From contig JAUWGZ010000046.1 of the NCBI GenBank assembly GCA_030606165.1, positions 1 to 10,352 on the forward strand: a DNA stretch of 10,352 nucleotides, in the 5' to 3' direction. The notes below the pieces were generated by a model. The model made no database searches, had not been told where the DNA came from, and was given only the letters and a program-made list of their open reading frames with translations. Numbering within the stretch: position 1 is the first letter of the stretch; each line of letters begins with the position of its first letter. The translations under genes and the position numbers were made by a program. Source of the DNA: Dehalococcoidia bacterium. Lineage in GTDB: Bacteria; Chloroflexota; Dehalococcoidia; GIF9; AB-539-J10. Shown here one piece after another: positions 6,560 to 10,352 of this stretch.

Positions 6560-7000
6560 ATGCCGGGTGCATTATTTTCAAAATATACATGGGAAGATAG
6601 TCCTCGGTCAAATGTTGCCATAAGTGGTATAATATGGAAGGAGGTTAGTGCCTTTCTGGAAGCGGAGGGAATAGCGCGCCTGGCTACCTTGCTTGCTTCT
6701 GAGAAGCAAGCAAGGGATGTCGCTATGCTGGACGTTAGAGCCTCGTGCTCTTTCGCGGATTACTTTGTCATCTGCACTGGAGATACCAAGCGGCATCTTG
6801 AAGCTATCTGGCAGGGTATTGATGAGGTATTGAGAACTAAAGGCGTCGTACCTCATCATAATGAAGGGACTCCTGACTCAGGTTGGATGCTTGCTGATTT
6901 TGGTTCGGTTATTGTTCATATATTTGCCCCGTTAGAGCGGGATTATTATCAACTGGATAAATTATGGGACAAGGCGACCCCCGTAGTTAGAATTCAATAG
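6560..7000 (+). CDS. rsfS: ribosomal silencing factor RsfS
   Basis: RsfS binds ribosomal protein uL14 and blocks joining of the 50S and 30S subunits when nutrients run short. Family motifs are clear: DVRASCSFADYFVICTG (58-74), DSGWMLADFGSVIVHIF (106-122) and RDYYQLDKLW (127-136). The conserved domain begins at about residue 33 (LEAEG), and the family is normally near 105-130 aa, so the first ~30 residues of this 146-aa frame look non-native. ATG 6560 is the only conventional in-frame start but has a poor ribosome-binding site. A strong AAGGAGG (6638-6644) and an extended -10 (6625-6633) lie inside the frame instead. They would suit a start near CTG 6656, a very rare initiator. The start is therefore uncertain. 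The stop overlaps the convergent ndk stop by 7 bp. The usual partner nadD is not adjacent. Confidence 0.9.
   Translation: MPGALFSKYTWEDSPRSNVAISGIIWKEVSAFLEAEGIARLATLLASEKQARDVAMLDVRASCSFADYFVICTGDTKRHLEAIWQGIDEVLRTKGVVPHHNEGTPDSGWMLADFGSVIVHIFAPLERDYYQLDKLWDKATPVVRIQ
6625..6633 (+). promoter_or_regulatory. extended -10 promoter inside the rsfS frame
   Basis: TGG followed directly by a perfect TATAAT (6628-6633) forms an extended -10; no good -35 is seen (CGGTCA at 6605-6610 matches 3/6). Initiation would fall near 6639-6641, right at the AAGGAGG motif (6638-6644) that precedes the conserved RsfS domain. This argues that the native protein is shorter than the frame from ATG 6560. Confidence 0.4.
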
Positions 7001-7440
7001 ATCCACGTATCTAGCTCCCGGTCATAGTTGAAAATTTCCTCTGCTGAGAAGAATAAGTCTATTTCCTTCAAAGCATTTTCCAGTGAATCAGAGCCATGTA
7101 CTAAGTTATGTCCAATATCAATGCCAAAATCGCCTCTGATAGTGCCCCTGTGGGCTTTGGCAGGGTCAGTTTCTCCCATCATTTGTCGTATTATTTCCAC
7201 GGTATTTTTACCTTGGAAGACGATGGCGATGACTGGGCTAGAGGTAATGAAACTTACCAAATCATCGAAGAAAGCTTTCCCTTTATGGATGGCATAGTGG
7301 CGTTGGGCCAAATTTTTATCCATATGCAACATCTTCATAGCTACGATTTTAAGCCCCTTCTTTTCCATGCGGGAAATGATTTCCCCAGCCAATCCCCGTT
7401 GCATGGCATCAGGTTTGATAAGGACTAAACTTCTTTCCAT
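6994..7440 (-). CDS. ndk: nucleoside diphosphate kinase
   Basis: Transfers the gamma-phosphate of ATP to other nucleoside diphosphates through a phosphohistidine, balancing NTP and dNTP pools in the cytoplasm. The 148-aa protein opens with the typical MERSLVLIKPDAMQRGL (1-17) and has the active-site stretch HNLVHGSDS (111-119) with catalytic His115. HRGTIRGDFG (97-106) binds the nucleotide. Length is normal; the C-terminus TWIY is slightly longer than the ~140-aa core. ATG 7440 has AAGGAG at a spacing of nine bases. The gene lies 36 bp behind the hotdog-HAD fusion on the same strand and is probably the last gene of the thiL-tsaE-tsaB operon. Its stop overlaps that of convergent rsfS. Confidence 0.97.
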   Translation of the reverse strand: MERSLVLIKPDAMQRGLAGEIISRMEKKGLKIVAMKMLHMDKNLAQRHYAIHKGKAFFDDLVSFITSSPVIAIVFQGKNTVEIIRQMMGETDPAKAHRGTIRGDFGIDIGHNLVHGSDSLENALKEIDLFFSAEEIFNYDRELDTWIY

Positions 7441-7449
7441 GATTTAAAT

Positions 7450-7455
7450 CTCCTT
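7450..7455 (-). promoter_or_regulatory. ribosome-binding site of ndk
   Basis: AAGGAG on the minus strand, nine bases before the ndk ATG (7440). A second AAAGGA lies at the stop of the preceding gene (7471-7476), too far from ndk to be its ribosome-binding site. Confidence 0.65.
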
Positions 7456-7476
7456 CTTCCTTATCCTGGCTCCTTT

Positions 7477-8538
7477 CTAAATCCTCGTGAGCAGGGTAAT
7501 CAAATCCACTTTTTCTAAAGAGTCAACTACTTTGTCAGCTTCCTCGAGCTTTTGCCGGGGGTGTGTATTGGCTATGGCCAGGCATTTCATCCCCGCGGTT
7601 TTGGCTGCTTTGACTCCCAAGGGAGAATCTTCAATTACCACGCAATCGTTAGGTGTCACTTCCAGTTTCTTGGCGGCTAAAAGATATATCTGGGGGCCAG
7701 GTTTGCTTTCGGATGCTTCTTGACCAAAAACAATACAATCAAAAATCCCTTCCAAATTAAGTTCACTAAGGACCAGGTCGATGTTTTCCTTGGGCGCTGA
7801 AGAAACCAAGCCTAGTTTGAAATTCCCCTTCTTTATGGCATTCAGCAGCCTTACTCCCCCGGGAAATGGCTTGATGCTTCCTTTTGCCTTCCGTCGAAAA
7901 TTTTCTTCTTTCTCCTGTACCATGATTTTGACATCTCCTTCAGAGAGTTCCCTGCCCATAATGCTGCCGATTATGAAGTCATTTCTGGTGCCAAAGAGCT
8001 TAGTAAAATCTTCTTTGGTGAATTTTATCCCCCTTTTAGCAAAGGTCTCTTGCCAGGCAGCAAAGTGGAAGGAATAGGAATCGGCAATAACTCCATCCAT
8101 GTCCCAGAGGATTGTCTTTTTGGACTGTCTCCAGACATAAAATAAGAAATCGCCATCGACTAGGACTGTATTATCCTTGAGAGTAAGCACTCCTTTAGTT
8201 TCCACCAGCCGTTTTGTCAGTTTAGTGACCCAGGCAGAGGCCTGGATTGGCTCATTGATGGGCGCTACTTGTTTAAATTTTATCTCGCTCTTAGCAGTAA
8301 CGCCAAACTCAATCCCATGGCAAAGCATGGCGTAAGCAGTTACTTCATCGAGGAGGGTGTAGAGGATACCGCCGTGGACCACATCATTCCAGCCTTGATG
8401 AAACTTCCCGGCGGTGAACTCCGCGATGACTTTTTCTCCATCGTGAACAGGTTTCAACTTTAGCCCTATAGGGTTCTCCTGGCTACAGGCAAAACAAAGC
8501 CTTGCTGTGTACTCAACATCTAATCTGGGAATTTCCAT
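7477..8538 (-). CDS. PaaI-like hotdog thioesterase fused to HAD (beta-phosphoglucomutase-like) hydrolase
   Basis: A two-domain protein of 353 aa. Residues ~1-135 form a hotdog domain of the PaaI/4HBT type, which hydrolyses acyl-CoA thioesters: CFACSQENPIGL (15-26), FHQGWNDVVHGGILYTLLDE (46-65) with the HGG turn and the acidic Asp64-Glu65. Only about six residues then separate it from a HAD hydrolase (subfamily IA). That domain has motif I DMDGV (146-150; nucleophile Asp146, acid Asp148), a helical cap, motif II Ser246/Ser247 in LVSSAPKE, motif III Lys279 in ESKPGP and motif IV VIEDSPLG (301-308). All HAD catalytic residues are present, so both halves look active; the substrates are unknown. 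ATG 8538 has AAGGGA nine bases upstream and starts just before the conserved sequence. A TTG at 8559 would add seven residues. The gene overlaps the tsaB 3' end by 26 bp, in the slot where rimI often sits. Confidence 0.85.
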   Translation of the reverse strand: MEIPRLDVEYTARLCFACSQENPIGLKLKPVHDGEKVIAEFTAGKFHQGWNDVVHGGILYTLLDEVTAYAMLCHGIEFGVTAKSEIKFKQVAPINEPIQASAWVTKLTKRLVETKGVLTLKDNTVLVDGDFLFYVWRQSKKTILWDMDGVIADSYSFHFAAWQETFAKRGIKFTKEDFTKLFGTRNDFIIGSIMGRELSEGDVKIMVQEKEENFRRKAKGSIKPFPGGVRLLNAIKKGNFKLGLVSSAPKENIDLVLSELNLEGIFDCIVFGQEASESKPGPQIYLLAAKKLEVTPNDCVVIEDSPLGVKAAKTAGMKCLAIANTHPRQKLEEADKVVDSLEKVDLITLLTRI

Positions 8539-9256
8539 GTCCTTGTATCCCTTGCTCAACTCGAAGTGACAAACGGGGTGTTTTATCCCTGGGCTTGGTT
8601 ATATGAGGGGGACGAAGGTATAATGGCTGTAGGGTAACCGGGTCATCTTGTTCCCCTCTGCTCAATTTTCGCCAACCTAATATAGCCAGAGAGCTAGCTC
8701 GAGATGGGCCATTACTTTGGGAAATTATAGCTTGCTTGCCCAGGTTCTGCTGTATTTCGCTTATCATGTCAGGAGGGATTTCACCACAAAAAAGCGTTTT
8801 TTGCTTAATTCGACGGCACAAACTTTTAACTGTGGTTAGATTTTCTGCCTCCAGACATTGCCATTCATTATCTTTTTGCCGATAAAGGGCAGTGGCTATT
8901 TCCTCGCGACCAGCCTTGTGAATGGGGCGTAGAGGCAGCCCAGTAAATGCAAAGTGATAGGCTTCAGCTTCTAATGTGTTTACACCAAGCAAAGGAATAT
9001 TTAAGGCCGAAGCTAGCCCTTTAGCAGTGCTTATGCCTACTCGAAGACCATTAAAACTTCCCGGACCTTTAGCTACAATGATTGCTTCTACAGAGTCTAG
9101 CTCCACCTTGGCTTGTTGTAACAAGCAAACTAAATTCGGCAACAGTTCTATTGTATGGTTTTGTGTTGTTTGCCAGGTTAGCGAAGCCAGCATCTCACCC
9201 TTATGAGATAAGGCAACGCTGACGATATTGGACGAAGTATCTATAGCTAATTCCAT
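8513..9256 (-). CDS. tsaB: tRNA t6A37 biosynthesis protein TsaB
   Basis: TsaB partners TsaD and TsaE in transferring the threonylcarbamoyl group to A37 of ANN-decoding tRNAs. It has the ASKHA actin-like fold. The N-terminus MELAIDTSSNIVSVAL (1-16) and the signature KGPGSFNGLRVGISTAKGLA (63-82) are typical; Asn replaces the common Thr in GPGSFTGLR. The ending PLYLRPP matches the family, but about 28 further residues follow (KPRDKT to the C-terminal Cys). That tail overlaps the start of the next gene and looks like a loose extension. At 247 aa it is close to the usual 220-240. ATG 9256 is right on the conserved strand; the ribosome-binding site is weak. It lies 143 bp downstream of tsaE, with a hairpin and T-tract between them. 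Confidence 0.93.
   Translation of the reverse strand: MELAIDTSSNIVSVALSHKGEMLASLTWQTTQNHTIELLPNLVCLLQQAKVELDSVEAIIVAKGPGSFNGLRVGISTAKGLASALNIPLLGVNTLEAEAYHFAFTGLPLRPIHKAGREEIATALYRQKDNEWQCLEAENLTTVKSLCRRIKQKTLFCGEIPPDMISEIQQNLGKQAIISQSNGPSRASSLAILGWRKLSRGEQDDPVTLQPLYLRPPHITKPRDKTPRLSLRVEQGIQGHGNSQIRC
8548..8553 (-). promoter_or_regulatory. ribosome-binding site selecting ATG 8538
   Basis: AAGGGA on the minus strand, nine bases before ATG 8538 and inside the tsaB coding sequence. It favours ATG 8538 over the upstream TTG 8559, which has no comparable motif before it. Confidence 0.5.
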
Positions 9257-9302
9257 AGCAGAAATCTAATTTCTAAACTCCAGACAAATCCCTTCAAAAA
9301 GC

Positions 9303-9364
9303 AAAAAAACTGCAAAATGACAAGGCGAAAATTAAAAAGTTTTGCATTTTGAGTTGTCATTTTG
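9303..9364 (-). terminator. AT-rich hairpin plus T-tract between tsaE and tsaB (attenuator-like)
   Basis: An 11-bp perfect inverted repeat, CAAAATGACAA (9313-9323) against TTGTCATTTTG (9354-9364), spans a 30-base loop. A competing 7-bp pair, TGCAAAA (9311-9317) against TTTTGCA (9340-9346), is also possible. Read in the operon direction (minus strand), the second pair is followed at once by G and seven Ts (9309-9303). This has the form of an intrinsic terminator or attenuator, though the stems are AT-rich and so weak. It fills most of the 143-bp gap, which is far more AT-rich than the surrounding genes. Confidence 0.4.
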
Positions 9365-9399
9365 ATTTTTGACCTTTGATTTTTAAATTCCTGTATTGT

Positions 9400-9900
9400 C
9401 TAGCATTTCGCATTCAGAGCCACAATTCCCTCTCTTTTTTTGAGTTGTTCTATTAGTTCAGAGTAGCGCTCGCCTTGAGGTTTCAGGCAAATAGATCGTC
9501 CTGTCTCGGAGGCAGGAATATAGTGTATGGTGATAAGCAAATTATCCCTGGGTACTACCTGCAGCCCCTTCTCTGCCCATTCAACCACACAGATTCCGTC
9601 GCCGTAAAAATACTCCTCCAGCCCCAAGTCAGCAATTTCCTTAATGTGATCCAGGCGATAGAAATCAATGTGGTATAAGGGAAGTCGGCCATGATACTCT
9701 CTAAGGATAACGAAAGAGGGACTGAAGGCATATTCTTTTACATCCAGCCCGCGAGCAATGCCCTGGACAAGACAAGTTTTGCCCGTTCCCAACTCACCTA
9801 TGAGAAGGAAAATATCAGCTTTTTGAGCTAGTTCCCCCAGGTAGCTTCCCAAAAGCTGGGTTTGTTCAGGGCTATGCGAATTTAACTTCAGGGACTCCAT
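9400..9900 (-). CDS. tsaE: tRNA t6A37 biosynthesis ATPase TsaE
   Basis: P-loop ATPase that drives turnover of the TsaB-TsaD complex during t6A37 synthesis. The 166-aa protein has Walker A GELGTGKT (35-42), the switch-like SPSFVILREY (60-69), the HIDFYRLD element (77-84) and VVEWAEKG (105-112), all standard for the family and in the right order. Length is slightly above the usual ~150 aa because of a short C-terminal tail ending NAKC. ATG 9900 overlaps the end of thiL by 29 bp, so translation is probably coupled. No strong ribosome-binding site is visible before it. The third partner, tsaD, is not in the window. Confidence 0.95.
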   Translation of the reverse strand: MESLKLNSHSPEQTQLLGSYLGELAQKADIFLLIGELGTGKTCLVQGIARGLDVKEYAFSPSFVILREYHGRLPLYHIDFYRLDHIKEIADLGLEEYFYGDGICVVEWAEKGLQVVPRDNLLITIHYIPASETGRSICLKPQGERYSELIEQLKKREGIVALNAKC

Positions 9901-10352
9901 TCTTAAAGTGTTCCCAGCCCCCTTTTTTATAAGGGATGATATTTCCCTTGCTATCCACTACAGTCACTCGTGTTGGTAACTTTTCTTCTGTTATGTCACC
10001 GATTACGGTCACCTGGCAGTTTAGGGCTTGCTTGGCCCGGGCAACAGTGGCCTCATCAGCGGTAAAAAGAAGCTCATAATCCTCCCCACCACATAAAGCT
10101 AGCTCCTGATGGTTAGGGAAATTTGCTGTGACTATAGGATGCACTGGCACTTGTTCTATCTTTATCTTGGCGTTGACTTTGCTGGATTCACATATATGGG
10201 CAAGGTCAGCAACAAGCCCATCGCTTATATCTCTAGCGGTTTTAACTCCTTGTTCGATTAAGATTTGCCCTTCTTTTACTTTTGGCATGGGTTGAAAGTG
10301 AGCTCGTCTCAAGATATTGCTTATTTCGGGATCTGAGATGGTTTTTCCCTTG
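9872..10352 (-). CDS. thiL: thiamine-monophosphate kinase, C-terminal part (cut by window edge)
   Basis: ThiL phosphorylates thiamine monophosphate to the active cofactor thiamine diphosphate. Only the C-terminal part is present: the frame stays open to the window edge at 10352 with no stop, reading KGKTISDPEIS before the apparent TTG codon at 10312, which is internal. Diagnostic motifs are ARDISDGLVADLAHI, on the pattern DISDGL, and CGGEDYELLFT; GGEDYELLFT separates ThiL from other PurM/SelD-like proteins. VIGDI is also in place near the end. It overlaps tsaE by 29 bp and heads the visible part of the operon. The pairing of thiL with tsaE and tsaB is common in bacteria. The N-terminal Mg-ATP-binding part lies outside the window. 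Confidence 0.93.
   Translation of the reverse strand, partial: KGKTISDPEISNILRRAHFQPMPKVKEGQILIEQGVKTARDISDGLVADLAHICESSKVNAKIKIEQVPVHPIVTANFPNHQELALCGGEDYELLFTADEATVARAKQALNCQVTVIGDITEEKLPTRVTVVDSKGNIIPYKKGGWEHFKNGVPEVKFA

Noticed and set aside
6634..6674. Mini-ORFs at the rsfS start (ATG 6634 with four codons; GTG 6648 with eight codons)
   Set aside because: ATG 6634 overlaps the Shine-Dalgarno itself, and both are too short to support as leader peptides; they are mentioned only as part of the start ambiguity.
8536..8559. TTG 8559 as the start of the hotdog-HAD gene
   Set aside because: ATG 8538 has a better placed AAGGGA, and the added residues MSKGYKD are encoded largely by that ribosome-binding region.
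10310..10312. TTG as the start of a 146-aa ThiL
   Set aside because: The frame continues upstream without a stop to the window edge and still reads as coding (KGKTISDPEIS), so this is an internal codon of a truncated gene.

Overview
The window reads as a stretch of bacterial chromosome made up almost entirely of conserved housekeeping genes. Gene content and protein style point to the Chloroflexota class Dehalococcoidia or a close relative: a CBS-less GuaB3-type IMP dehydrogenase, a short RsmI, a MetRS without the C-terminal tRNA-binding domain, and a thiL-tsaE-tsaB-ndk run. This taxonomic call is an inference from family resemblance. I see no rRNA, tRNA, CRISPR array, insertion sequence, phage gene or integration site. 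No gap between genes exceeds 300 bases.

Layout. (1) 51-665 (+) is a LysE/RhtB-type exporter, convergent with guaB3 (668-1813, -); only two bases separate the stops. (2) A 104-bp divergent region (1814-1917) holds a good sigma-70-like promoter for guaB3. It also holds a -10 box so close to rsmI that the rsmI mRNA is probably leaderless. (3) rsmI (1918-2610) is followed by a tightly coupled 67-aa Cys-rich protein (2612-2815). A 91-bp gap with a palindrome and a promoter-like sequence then leads to metG (2907-4589, TTG start). (4) metG converges on ftsH (4617-6464, -). ftsH and rsfS (6560-7000, +) diverge from a 95-bp region carrying the ftsH promoter. (5) rsfS overlaps the 3' end of ndk tail to tail by 7 bp. 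(6) From the right edge leftwards on the minus strand run thiL (5'-truncated by the window), tsaE, tsaB, a thioesterase-HAD fusion gene and ndk. Overlaps or short gaps suggest an operon, broken by a 143-bp AT-rich gap between tsaE and tsaB with an attenuator-like hairpin and T-tract.

How the genes fit together. The dominant theme is translation and its quality control: RsmI (16S rRNA 2'-O-methylation), MetRS, RsfS (ribosome silencing), TsaB and TsaE (tRNA t6A37), and FtsH (membrane proteolysis). Nucleotide and cofactor supply is the second theme: GuaB3 (IMP to XMP), Ndk (NTP pools) and ThiL (thiamine diphosphate).

The least ordinary items are the in-frame fusion of a PaaI-like hotdog thioesterase to a beta-phosphoglucomutase-like HAD hydrolase, the unresolved start of rsfS, and the small conserved-looking zinc protein behind rsmI. 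I did not find a convincing new multi-gene system.
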